Positions 36,411 to 45,014 of a DNA stretch of 64,000 nt are shown one piece after another. Each line of letters starts with the position of its first letter. The first letter of the stretch is position 1. The stretch covers positions 170,523 to 234,522 of the forward strand of contig JANLVJ010000065.1 in NCBI GenBank assembly GCA_031363945.1, written 5' to 3'. The notes beneath the pieces are model-generated. The model had not been told where the DNA came from and did not search any database. It worked only from the letters and a program-made list of their open reading frames with translations. Position numbers and translations under genes: made by a program. Origin of the DNA: JANLVJ01 sp031363945. GTDB taxonomy: Bacteria; Bacteroidota; Bacteroidia; Sphingobacteriales; Sphingobacteriaceae.

Positions 36411-37835
36411 ATGCCTGCGAAATATATGAATAGAAAAAAGTTTATTGCTGACTCGGTTCTAGCCACAGGAGCATTCTTCTTTATGTTCCAATCATGCAAA
36501 AAAAGTACTGTTTCAGGGGGTGCAGGTGAAGGAGCAAATGGCTACTCATTTGGTACTGGTGATATTGCTCTCTTAAATTTTGCGTACGTATTAAGTCAGG
36601 TTCAAGCCGCATTCTATATCGAGTTACTTGGGTCAGGAATTATCACAGATGCTACGGAGAAGATTTTATTCAATGATATCCTGAAACATGAAATAGCACA
36701 AAGAGAATTTTTAAACATTGCATTAGGCTCAAATGCTCTTACAGGATTACAATTGGGTTTTACTACCATCGATTTTACAAACAGAAAAGGCGCACTTACT
36801 GCGGCAGTTTATTTTGAAGACCTCTGTGTTCAAGGTTTAAATGCAATTGTCGGATCAATGCAGTCTTCTGCCTTGCTTACCTTAATTGCACAAATTATTT
36901 CTGTTCAGGCCAGGCATGGCACTTATATTCATGAAATTTTACAACCAGGAAGCTTTACGGGCATGAGCCTGTTAGACCAAAACAGCCTTGAAATTGACCA
37001 AAAACCTTCAGTCGTACTGGTTAAACTTGGCGATTATCTAAAAACTAAACTAGATTCTTCATCGATTCCAAACCTAACCATCAAGGTAGTACCCTTGCCA
37101 TTGAGCATATTGACTGTCATAGATTTTGCCCTGAGACTTAAATTATTAAAGCTCAGCCTTTACCAGCGTGCTTTGGGAATACAGCCTGTTCCAGGTTCAG
37201 TGAATACACTTTTAACTCAATCATTTGTACAGTTAAGTACAAGCGAGCAAAGTAGTTTAGCACTAATGGCCACAGACGAGCAAAATCATGTTAACTTTTT
37301 AACAACTTTATTTAATGGGAGTATTGTCGTGCCTCCTGGGCCAACGAGTTTAACTATTGATATAACAGCTAATCAGTTATTTGCTGATATAACTACAAAC
37401 CCTCAAACTTTGCTACTGGCTGTCCAGGTAATTGAAGATACTTCAGTCAGATATTTTAAAGGGCAATTAGCCCGTTTAACAGGGTATTCAAACCTGCTGA
37501 CAAGCTTTGTGAATATACATTCGGTAGAAGCCCGGCATTCAGCATATGTCAGGCTCATAAGATCAAGCTATCAAGTAACGATTAAACCCTGGATATTACA
37601 AAATGGGGCAACTGCAATTGGTATATATACTGGTGCAACTGCACAGGTAAATACAGCCAACCTGTATAACATTTATTTAAACGAAGACAATACAGCGCAG
37701 GCGCAAATACAAATTATTGGTATCAACGGGCATAAAGAGATTGATGCTGATGCTGCATCAGAGGCATTTGATGAGGTGCTCAGCCATGATCAGGTTAAGG
37801 TTATACTAGGTGCATTTATAACCATTGGTATTTAA
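36411..37835 (+). CDS. Fused double ferritin-like protein (A-type plus B-type)
   Basis: 474 aa from the ATG at 36411; the ATG at 36426 gives a cleaner lipoprotein signal (MNRKKFIADSVLATGAFFFM then QSC). Residues about 40-225 match the type A neighbour and about 230-474 match type B, so one chain holds both. In the A half S62, Q65, Q97 and Q166 replace Glu, Glu, His and Glu ligands; in the B half K244 and K247 replace both helix-1 Glu, while E290, H293, E342, E373 and H376 remain. Metal binding is therefore probably lost in the A half and altered in the B half. It has its own transcript. Confidence 0.85.
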   Translation: MPAKYMNRKKFIADSVLATGAFFFMFQSCKKSTVSGGAGEGANGYSFGTGDIALLNFAYVLSQVQAAFYIELLGSGIITDATEKILFNDILKHEIAQREFLNIALGSNALTGLQLGFTTIDFTNRKGALTAAVYFEDLCVQGLNAIVGSMQSSALLTLIAQIISVQARHGTYIHEILQPGSFTGMSLLDQNSLEIDQKPSVVLVKLGDYLKTKLDSSSIPNLTIKVVPLPLSILTVIDFALRLKLLKLSLYQRALGIQPVPGSVNTLLTQSFVQLSTSEQSSLALMATDEQNHVNFLTTLFNGSIVVPPGPTSLTIDITANQLFADITTNPQTLLLAVQVIEDTSVRYFKGQLARLTGYSNLLTSFVNIHSVEARHSAYVRLIRSSYQVTIKPWILQNGATAIGIYTGATAQVNTANLYNIYLNEDNTAQAQIQIIGINGHKEIDADAASEAFDEVLSHDQVKVILGAFITIGI

Positions 37836-37907
37836 CATCTCAATTATAGTGCTAATGGCAGAAAGATCAATTATAAAATTAACCCCTAGCCGTTAATAAA
37901 TACGATG

Positions 37908-38930
37908 TTATTTAACTGTAGCCGGATCAGGAAAAGTTCTGGTTTTTGTGGTATCTGACCCCGACTCTATCAGAATGCCTTTTTCTTTCTCTGATATACC
38001 TGGTTCTAGTTTTGTGGCTGGCGTTTGCTGATCCGCGGGCTGAGAAATTATATTTTGTTGCTGAGTGCCATGCCGAGGGGGCATCGGAGGCTTTTGCTTC
38101 CTGGCAGGCTGAGATAAACTGGCACTGATAGTGGGTTGAACTTCAGTTGCTGTTGATTTTTTAACCGTTGATAGCGATAAAGTTTCTTTTTTCTTCGAAC
38201 CTTTAATTAACTTTTTAACAGCGGTTTGTTTAGTTACAGAATTTAGTTTCTTCAAGGCTATATTAGCCAGAAATTTTTTGTTTAAACTATCAATTTCCTG
38301 ATATGAGACACCTTTAAGATCCTTGCCTGTAATCATAATACCAATAATTTTCGTGCTATCAGGTAATGTGTTTTGATCCATCGTAGAGTACCATGGTTTG
38401 GGAATGTTTACCGTTTGCATCACATAACTCAATCCTGCTTCATTACCTCTAATTATCAGATTACCTTCAAACCAGGTTAATTCATTAATTTTTTCATGAG
38501 ATTTTAGAAGATCGACGTAATATTTTCCAACACGTAAGTTCTTTTTGGTATGATACGTAGAACTTGTAATATTAATACGCTTGATAATACAGGCTGAATC
38601 CTGAGAACTACAATCGGGTTCTATAAAGAATAAGACTTCAGATCTATCACGGCTAAGTATTTCAATTTTTTCATAGCTACCCTTGGCATCATAGATTAGA
38701 ACACGTTCTATTCTTTTAGCAGGATAAAGAGTGTATACATCTTTAATTGATTTTCCCAGTATGACTTTCTCAACACTATTGCCATTAACGAGAAATAAAT
38801 CCGGTAAAACAGCAGATTTACCGGTTAGGGTAGAATTTAGATGTAAATGGCAGCATTTTGCAAAACCAGGATTTTCAAAAAAAGTAATGGTAAGCATAGC
38901 CATGAAAATGGTAACAATATATAATTTCAT
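37908..38930 (-). CDS. Secreted protein of unknown function with a Pro/Lys/Ser-rich tail
   Basis: 340 aa from the ATG at 38930 (six more codons are open upstream). MKLYIVTIFMAMLTITFF is a signal peptide. Residues 25-210 look like a folded beta-rich region with repeated strands (LGKSIKDVYTLYPAKRIERV, VLFFIEPDCSSQDSACII); the last 100 residues are low complexity (SKKKETLSLSTVKKS, KQKPPMPPRHGTQQQ). No family recognised. The DUF2147 gene lies just upstream on the same strand, 37 bases away, so the two are probably one transcript. Confidence 0.75.
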   Translation of the reverse strand: MKLYIVTIFMAMLTITFFENPGFAKCCHLHLNSTLTGKSAVLPDLFLVNGNSVEKVILGKSIKDVYTLYPAKRIERVLIYDAKGSYEKIEILSRDRSEVLFFIEPDCSSQDSACIIKRINITSSTYHTKKNLRVGKYYVDLLKSHEKINELTWFEGNLIIRGNEAGLSYVMQTVNIPKPWYSTMDQNTLPDSTKIIGIMITGKDLKGVSYQEIDSLNKKFLANIALKKLNSVTKQTAVKKLIKGSKKKETLSLSTVKKSTATEVQPTISASLSQPARKQKPPMPPRHGTQQQNIISQPADQQTPATKLEPGISEKEKGILIESGSDTTKTRTFPDPATVK

Positions 38931-38967
38931 GCGAGCGTCAAATTCCATTCTAGTTAATTATTACTAT

Positions 38968-39510
38968 TTAGTTACTACGTGTCCAAAATGTTGACCTGCC
39001 AAATAATGGAATTCCAATAAATCCACGAATTTTAATCTTAATACTATTATCAGTTGAAATCCGGCAGGAATAAGTTTTTCCGGATAAAGGGTCATATATG
39101 AATCCCCCGTTCCAGGTTTTGCCTCCTGCATATTTGAAGCCCTTTAAAATCTCAAGGCCCATCACCTTCTCTTTCTGTTTTGCTGGTTCCGGATTTTTTA
39201 CGTCCAGCACAGGTGAGCCATCAACGTTACGTCTTTTAATCCAACTTAAACGGCCAAAATATTTACCATTGTTTTTATATATCAGTATTTTCCCATCTGC
39301 ATGTTCAGAGAGCCAGGTTCCTAAAATAATATCCGCTTCATTCACAGTAGTAACCGTCATTACCCGTATAGAATATTTTTCAATAGGAAAAGGTTTGGTC
39401 GCAAGGGCTTCGGTTTTAATCACACTATTATAAATTGATGGCAACGTACTGATACTTCCAGAAAACCGAAGCAGAATACTCAGCAAAGCAGTAAAAACAA
39501 ATTTTTCCAT
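38968..39510 (-). CDS. DUF2147 domain protein, exported
   Basis: 180 aa. An N-terminal hydrophobic segment (FVFTALLSILLRFSGSI) is the export signal. The DUF2147 core starts at ADIILGTWLSEHADGKILIY and includes GKYFGRLSW, VMGLEILKGFKYAGGKTWNG and IYDPLSGKTYSCRIS, ending RGFIGIPLFGRSTFWTR. The family is a lipocalin-like exported barrel with no proven role. Confidence 0.87.
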   Translation of the reverse strand: MEKFVFTALLSILLRFSGSISTLPSIYNSVIKTEALATKPFPIEKYSIRVMTVTTVNEADIILGTWLSEHADGKILIYKNNGKYFGRLSWIKRRNVDGSPVLDVKNPEPAKQKEKVMGLEILKGFKYAGGKTWNGGFIYDPLSGKTYSCRISTDNSIKIKIRGFIGIPLFGRSTFWTRSN

Positions 39511-39643
39511 AGCTAGCTTTAAACCAATTAGTGCAAAGTTATCATTATGTTAGCCGAACCGACAAACATTCGGCCAAATACCCTGATAACTCGTTTAATA
39601 CTCTTAAAAATAACTAGAATCCTGATTTCTTAATCATTATTCA

Positions 39644-39679
39644 TTTGCGAAAGTAAGAGCTAAAACGTACTTTTATTTG
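39644..39679 (+). promoter_or_regulatory. Promoter of tRNA-Leu(GAG)
   Basis: TTTG at 39644-39647 (-33 box) and TTTATTTG at 39672-39679 (near TAnnTTTG) are 24 bases apart, 24 bases before the tRNA. Spacing and position fit; the second base of the -7 box is T rather than A. Confidence 0.5.
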
Positions 39680-39703
39680 CATTTTAAATAAGAAAACCAT
39701 GCT

Positions 39704-39784
39704 GCCCAGATGGCGAAATTGGTAGACGCACCATCTTGAGGGGGTGGCGGGCAACCGATGCCGGTTCGAATCCGGTTCTGGGCA
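39704..39784 (+). tRNA. tRNA-Leu (anticodon GAG)
   Basis: Acceptor GCCCAGA/TCTGGGC, D arm GCG-AAATTGGTAGA-CGC, anticodon stem CCATC/GGTGG with loop TTGAGGG, a long variable arm as in leucine tRNAs, and T loop TTCGAAT. Discriminator A at 39784. CCA is not encoded. Confidence 0.94.
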
Positions 39785-39960
39785 CTGATTGATTCCAATA
39801 ATAATTTTTTAAGAATGAGTATCAATTAGGCAACTAATTCGATACTCTACTTAGAAAAATTCAAATTCAAAGCTTTAATACTACTTTCGGTCTAGAAAGT
39901 CACCTATTATTCTCAGTATATTTTAGGAAATAGTTCAATTAAGCGCAATTTTCATGACCA

Positions 39961-41308
39961 GTGCAAGGATTTGTTCTTTTTTTAAGAGTTATTGCTTTTT
40001 CAATATTAGTATCTGCCTTTACTGCGCTAGATATACTCAAAAAACATCTTTTACAGCTAAAAAAGTATACTTCTGAGCGACCACAAGAAAAAATAGATCT
40101 TCATATTGACAAATATTTTTATGTAGCTGGAGATACAATCTGGTTCAAAGCATATATTGTTAATGCTGAAGAAAATGCCCTCTCAGGTTTAAGTGAAATC
40201 GTATATGTTGATCTGATTGATGCTAAAGATTCAATTAGACAGACCCTGAAATTACCAGTTGAATCAGGTTTAAGATGGGACATTTTAGCCTTACTGATAC
40301 CATTAAGCAAGGAAGATACCATATTCGTGCCTATACGCTGGATGAGAAATTTTGACGAATCTTATTTTTTAACCGGGAATTTGATATCATATCATTGCAA
40401 TCAAATAGAAATAATGTTAATGATAAGCTGAATTATAAGCTACAACTACCTGATTCAAAAGCCGAAAAAGAAAATCTCAACAAAATTGATAGTACTTTCA
40501 GAAATCAGGGAATTGTAGATACCGGGAGATTTAATGTGCAATTTTTTTCTGAAGGTGGAAATTTAATTGAAGGCATCACTTCAAAAGTGGCAGTAAAAGC
40601 CCTTCGTGGTACTGGTCACGGTTTTGTAGTATGAGGGGTTATTCAGGATAATAAAAAAAATAAAGTAGCAGAATTTACCACCTCGGCCTTGGGAATGGGA
40701 GCTTTTAAATTAGAAGCCCTGCCGCGGACTTATAAGTTATACCAGTAAAAAACCGGTTACTGGCGGTAAGGTGACATTAATTTCACCAGGCAAGATTCAG
40801 GTGCTCAACACAATGAGGTCTCAGCAGGTAAAAGAAAATTCAGGCATGTTAGAATACCGAAAAAAACAGCATCAAAAACATGCAAAATCTACAACAACTT
40901 GGTCTCAGAAATGGTATTCAGCTAAAAAAGATTGTAGTAAAAGCTAAAAAACTCGATAGAGTACAAGAAGTCTTAAAAAACTCAAGAAACTTAAATGGTG
41001 CAGGTAATGCTGATAGAGTTCTTACCTATCTAGATTTTCAATATTGCCAAAACCTTGAACAATGTTTACAAAGGAGAATAGCAGGTGTCATGATCAACAA
41101 TGGCAAAGCTTATTCTATGAGATCACCTGGAAGGCAGATGCTGGTCATACTTGATGGCATGGAAATGACTGATATGAGACTTGATGAAATACACATCAAT
41201 GATATTGGTAGTGTAGAAATTTTAAAGGATGCAAGTTATTTGGAAATTTATGGTAGTCAGGCATCTGGAATACCAGGGAGGCAGACTTTAAACTATACCG
41301 TAAAATAG
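39961..41308 (+). pseudogene. Decayed TonB-receptor-plug/MG2-like outer-surface protein gene
   Basis: Pieces in several frames add up to one ancient gene. The first (from GTG 39961) has EKIDLHIDKYFYVAGDTIWF and KAYIVNAEENALSG, the MG2-like opening of large Bacteroidota surface proteins. Near 40335 the frame slips (…IRAYT then RWMRNFDESYF), then slips again near 40365. GRFNVQFFSEGGNLIEGITS follows to an in-frame TGA at 40632, beyond which translation continues (VAEFTTSALGMGAF) to TAA 40746. The last piece (40880-41308) is a TonB plug: MLVILDGMEMTD and VEILKDASYLEIYGSQA. Intact relatives are about 800-1000 residues, so a large inner part is also missing. Confidence 0.82.
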
Positions 41309-41418
41309 ATTAAATTTTATTGCTATCTATCTGACTGATGGTGAAAATGATATTAATAACAAGTAAAAATACCGGCATTTAAAGCCATAAATAAATTTTC
41401 TGCAACGAAAAAAGAAAT

Positions 41419-41426
41419 TAGATTTG
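41419..41426 (+). promoter_or_regulatory. -7 box of tRNA-Leu(CAG)
   Basis: TAGATTTG fits TAnnTTTG exactly and lies 14 bases before the mature tRNA. No good -33 TTG was found. Confidence 0.5.
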
Positions 41427-41440
41427 ATTTTTAAAAAAAT

Positions 41441-41523
41441 GCCCAGGTGGCGAAATTGGCAAACGTTGCGGTCTCAGAAGCCGTTGGAGTTTATCCTTGG
41501 GGGTTCGAGTCCCCCCCTGGGCA
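41441..41523 (+). tRNA. tRNA-Leu (anticodon CAG)
   Basis: Acceptor GCCCAGG/CCTGGGC, D arm GCG-AAATTGGCAAA-CGT, anticodon stem GCGGT/GCCGT with loop CTCAGAA, long variable arm, and T arm GGGGG-TTCGAGT-CCCCC. Discriminator A at 41523. CCA is not encoded. Confidence 0.93.
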
Positions 41524-41537
41524 CGCAACATACAGAT

Positions 41538-41574
41538 AAAACCCCGTTCTAGATAGCTATAACGGGGTTTTTAA
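41538..41574 (+). terminator. Terminator of tRNA-Leu(CAG)
   Basis: AAAACCCCGTT (41538-41548) pairs with AACGGGGTTTT (41561-41571) and a T-rich tail follows. Confidence 0.9.
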
Positions 41575-41579
41575 TTTTA

Positions 41580-42169
41580 AGATTCCAAATTACATACAAA
41601 ATTGCATACAAAAATATTTGGGTCGTGACTTACTTTCTGGGCTTTAATCATTGGATTGGTAAGACACATAATATATTAGTGCTTATGGTTTCTGATCTGA
41701 TTTCTAACATTTGTATAAAACGCTGAACATCCGCTAGCAAAAACGGTCAAAACGCGCAAACCAAGGTTGTCCATTTCTGAATAACTTTTTGCAATATGGG
41801 CTTTCATTTCACCCAATGTTTGGAACAGCTGATCAAGTCTGAATTTTTATTTAATTTTCCTATTAATTCTTTCTGCAATTGCCAGCGATTAAAAATGGAC
41901 AAAACTGAAAAAAGATATAAAGGAATATAGTAGCTAGTATAATTAAGACAGAATCAGACTAAATTCAAATAGGATGAGCCCGATGGAATACCGGGCTCAT
42001 CCTACTAATTAATGTTAAAACTTTATTAACTTTTTGGGTTCAGTCTGTTAAGATTTATGCTACACAGGGATTCAGTGATAGAAAAACTCAAAAAGAGCTC
42101 ATGAATTCTGAAATAAAATCAGAAGTGTTATTTTGCCTATTGATCAAACAGACTGAAATCGACCTCTGT
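41580..42169. other. Gene-poor stretch after tRNA-Leu
   Basis: About 590 bases with no convincing gene. CATACAAAA occurs twice 12 bases apart (41593 and 41605), just after the tRNA terminator. On the minus strand an open stretch ends at 41676-41678 and encodes, from an ATG at 41807, MKAHIAKSYSEMDNLGLRVL plus 23 residues; it matches nothing I know and may be a gene fragment. Dense stops elsewhere suggest decayed DNA. Confidence 0.5.
41970..42004. repeat. 13-bp perfect inverted repeat (hairpin)
   Basis: TAGGATGAGCCCG (41970-41982) is followed after nine bases by CGGGCTCATCCTA (41992-42004). No strong T-run follows on either strand, so it is not a standard terminator. It could be a weak minus-strand terminator or the scar of an element. 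Confidence 0.7.
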
Positions 42170-42358
42170 TTAGGTAACCTGACGAGTTTGTACAGGGCTA
42201 CCTCCTGCTGGATTGTAATATGGGCATTTACCAGGACATGATTTCATTGAACCCTTACCAGCATGTGATTTGGCCTTACCTGCTTTTCCGGTTGGAATGC
42301 CGGCAAAAACTTGTACCGTCATTGACAATACAAGTACGATCGAGAATATATTTTTCAT
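42170..42358 (-). CDS. Small secreted Cys-containing peptide
   Basis: 62 aa from the ATG at 42358 (a TTG lies three codons upstream). A signal peptide (KNIFSIVLVLSMTVQVFAG) would leave about 42 residues that are Gly/Lys-rich with one pair of cysteines, SCPGKCPYYNPAGG. No family recognised. It stands alone in a gene-poor region; expression is not certain. Confidence 0.6.
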   Translation of the reverse strand: MKNIFSIVLVLSMTVQVFAGIPTGKAGKAKSHAGKGSMKSCPGKCPYYNPAGGSPVQTRQVT

Positions 42359-42591
42359 AGCGCTCAAGATTAAAATAATGATGGTTAATTATCTATTATA
42401 ACTCAGATCATTCTTAAAAGTTGCTAGAGACTTGAAATATGATGCTGAATATAAATTTTCTTCTGGTTCATGCTGAATCGGTTGCTCAAAATTTATTTAT
42501 GGTCACATCAATAAAATAAACGACCACTAAATGTAATCAGGCTTAACCTTTACAGGAAGGCTGATTGGACATCAGAATTATTAGATTTGAA

Positions 42592-42599
42592 ACAATTAG
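42592..42599 (+). promoter_or_regulatory. -7 box before trehalase
   Basis: TAGATTTG fits TAnnTTTG, with TTG at 42565-42567 as a possible -33 box (24-base spacing, slightly long). It is 81 bases before the trehalase ATG. Nothing else stands out in the 42359-42680 gap. Confidence 0.45.
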
Positions 42600-42680
42600 T
42601 ATGAATCTACCCGGGTAATCGGATATAAAGATTTATCCTTGAAAGCAGCTCAAATTGAGCACATAAAATTTCAGACAGCA

Positions 42681-44267
42681 ATGAAAAGAATCTTAAACAT
42701 AATTGGTTTTCTGGTAACCTGCAGTTATAGCCAGGCTCAACAAATTAGCCCGCGCAACTTATACCCAGGATTATTTGAAGCTGTTCAACTAGGTAATATA
42801 TTTCCTGATAATAAGACCTTTGTCGATATGAAGCCCTTGAATAAGCCGTCGGCGATTATGGCTGATTATAACGCTGAACGTCAAAAGGCTGACTTTAAAC
42901 TTGCTGATTTTATAGCCAAAAACTTTATTATGCCTGGTTCTACTGGCAAAACCTTTAATTCAACAATTAGCCTGGGCATTAGAAAACATATTGATACCCT
43001 TTGGCAGGTACTTGAAAGAAAAGCCGATGCTGCCAGCAATTCTTCACTTTTGCCCTTAAAATTTGACTATATCATACCTGGAGGCCGGTTCAGAGAAATC
43101 TATTATTGGGATTCCTACTTTACCATGCTTGGTTTACAGGAAAGTCATAAAATCAAGGTGATCAATAATATGATTTCAAACTTTGCTGATCTCATAGACC
43201 GTTATGGTTTTATTCCAAACGGAACGAGAACATATTATCTGACACGCTCCCAGCCTCCATTTTTCTCACTTATGGTTGATCTGCTCGCCAAAAATACTTC
43301 TGATCGTGTTTACACGAAATACCGCCCCGAGCTACTCGCAGAATATAAATTCTGGATGAATGGTGCTGATACATTATCGAAAGGTCATTCTTTTCACAAT
43401 CTGGTCAGGCTTTCATCTGGTGAGCTAATGAACCGATACTGGGATAGTTCTAGTCAGCCCCGTGAAGAGTCTTATATGCAAGACATGCACTCTATGGCAT
43501 TGACAAAGGAAGATTCAGCAACCTATTTTCAAAACATCAGAGCGGCAGCCGAATCAGGCTGGGATTTTAGTACCCGCTGGTTTGATGATAACAAAGGGTT
43601 ATCAAGCATACATACAACAGACCTTATTGCCATTGATTTAAATTGTCTTCTGTTTCATCTTGAACTCTCGTTGGCCAAATCATATCATTTGACAGGCAAT
43701 AAAGAACTTGAGAAAGACTTCAGGTCAAAAGCTCTGGCCCGCAAAAGAGCAATCCTGAAATATTGTTGGGATAAGCGGGCAGGATGGTTTAAAGATTATA
43801 ATTTCAAGTTAAAACGTGTTGAGAAAATTGAAACCCTGGCAGGTGCCTTCCCGCTTGAATTTGGTATCTCTACCGTAGGTGAAGCCAGTAAACAGGCAGA
43901 CAAAATCAGTAAATTTTTTCTTAAACCCGGTGGTCTGGTAACAACAAATAATAATTCAGGTCAGCAATGGGATTCACCCAATGGCTGGGCCCCTCTGCAG
44001 TATTTAACCATTAATGGGCTTGAGAATTACCACTATAGTGTACTAGCCAGAACAATTGCTAAAAGATGGATCAGTTTAAATCAACAGGTATTTGAGCAGA
44101 CAGGTAAACTAGTCGAAAAATACAATGTTATTAATTTAAATTTAAAAGCCGGGGGTGGTGAATATCCGCTTCAGGATGGCTTTGGCTGGACAAACGGAGT
44201 CTTGCTTAATTTGATGAATCATTATCAGTCGAAAGTTGGGCATGACAGTCAGCCCCCGAATAATTGA
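42681..44267 (+). CDS. treA: Periplasmic alpha,alpha-trehalase (GH37)
   Basis: 528 aa from the ATG at 42681, which gives a proper signal peptide (KRILNIIGFLVTCSYSQA); a TTG 14 codons earlier does not. GH37 signature 1 is PGGRFREIYYWDSYF and signature 2 is QWDSPNGWAPLQY. RAAAESGWDFSTRW carries the usual catalytic-domain Asp. It splits trehalose into two glucose in the periplasm. The first gene of the lipid cassette begins 24 bases after its stop, so read-through into the cassette is possible. Confidence 0.95.
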   Translation: MKRILNIIGFLVTCSYSQAQQISPRNLYPGLFEAVQLGNIFPDNKTFVDMKPLNKPSAIMADYNAERQKADFKLADFIAKNFIMPGSTGKTFNSTISLGIRKHIDTLWQVLERKADAASNSSLLPLKFDYIIPGGRFREIYYWDSYFTMLGLQESHKIKVINNMISNFADLIDRYGFIPNGTRTYYLTRSQPPFFSLMVDLLAKNTSDRVYTKYRPELLAEYKFWMNGADTLSKGHSFHNLVRLSSGELMNRYWDSSSQPREESYMQDMHSMALTKEDSATYFQNIRAAAESGWDFSTRWFDDNKGLSSIHTTDLIAIDLNCLLFHLELSLAKSYHLTGNKELEKDFRSKALARKRAILKYCWDKRAGWFKDYNFKLKRVEKIETLAGAFPLEFGISTVGEASKQADKISKFFLKPGGLVTTNNNSGQQWDSPNGWAPLQYLTINGLENYHYSVLARTIAKRWISLNQQVFEQTGKLVEKYNVINLNLKAGGGEYPLQDGFGWTNGVLLNLMNHYQSKVGHDSQPPNN

Positions 44268-44291
44268 TTTATAGTATGATCTTATAGATTA

Positions 44292-45014
44292 ATGGATAAA
44301 CCTAAAATATTAATTACTGGTGCAAGCCGTGGAATCGGTCTGGCACTAGCCGAAAAACTTGCTCCAGACTACGACCTGATCCTTCATGCTTCAAAACCTG
44401 GAAACCTACCCCCTTTAAAGCCAGGTCAATTTGCCATGTATGCTGACTTCAGTATCAATCAAGAGCTGATTGCATTTTGCAAGAAGCTAAAGGCTGAACA
44501 TTCAGACCGTTTATATGCCGTCATTAATAATGCAGGTCTTACCCTTGACAAAGCCATACTTTTTCAACCAGAAAGTGATATTGATAAAATGATTCAGGTG
44601 AATTTAAAAGCTCCCATTTTAATCAGTAAAACCGTATTAAAGATTTTCAATTTAAAAAAAGAAGGGGTAATCTTAAATGTAAGTTCTTGTGTGGCAGAAA
44701 CAGGTAATGCTTTTCAGGCCGTATATGCCGCAACCAAGGCTGCACTGATTGCCTTCTCAAAGTCACTGGCAAAAGAAACTGCTTACTTACATGCTGAACA
44801 TAAAATCAGGATCCTGAGTGTATCGCCAGGCTTCGTTGAAACCAGCATGATTAATTCAATACCCAAAAGCGAGCAGGAAAAGATCAGAAATTTAATTCCC
44901 CTTCGCCGTTTAGGTAGCACCGATGAGATTGCCGAAGCAATCGGGTTTTTAATTTCTACTAAAGCCTCCTATATAAATGGAAGCAATATTGCCATAAACG
45001 GAGGTCTGATATGA
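44292..45014 (+). CDS. SDR ketoreductase, FabG-like (lipid cassette gene 1)
   Basis: 240 aa. ILITGASRGIGLALAEKL is the NADPH fold. The catalytic set is complete: NNAG in AVINNAGLTLD, Ser in LNVSSCVAETG, and Tyr/Lys in VYAATKAALIAFSKSL. RRLGSTDEIAEAIGFLIS and INGSNIAINGGL end the protein as in FabG. It would reduce beta-ketoacyl chains on the cassette's carrier protein. It overlaps the next gene by four bases (ATGA). Confidence 0.9.
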   Translation: MDKPKILITGASRGIGLALAEKLAPDYDLILHASKPGNLPPLKPGQFAMYADFSINQELIAFCKKLKAEHSDRLYAVINNAGLTLDKAILFQPESDIDKMIQVNLKAPILISKTVLKIFNLKKEGVILNVSSCVAETGNAFQAVYAATKAALIAFSKSLAKETAYLHAEHKIRILSVSPGFVETSMINSIPKSEQEKIRNLIPLRRLGSTDEIAEAIGFLISTKASYINGSNIAINGGLI

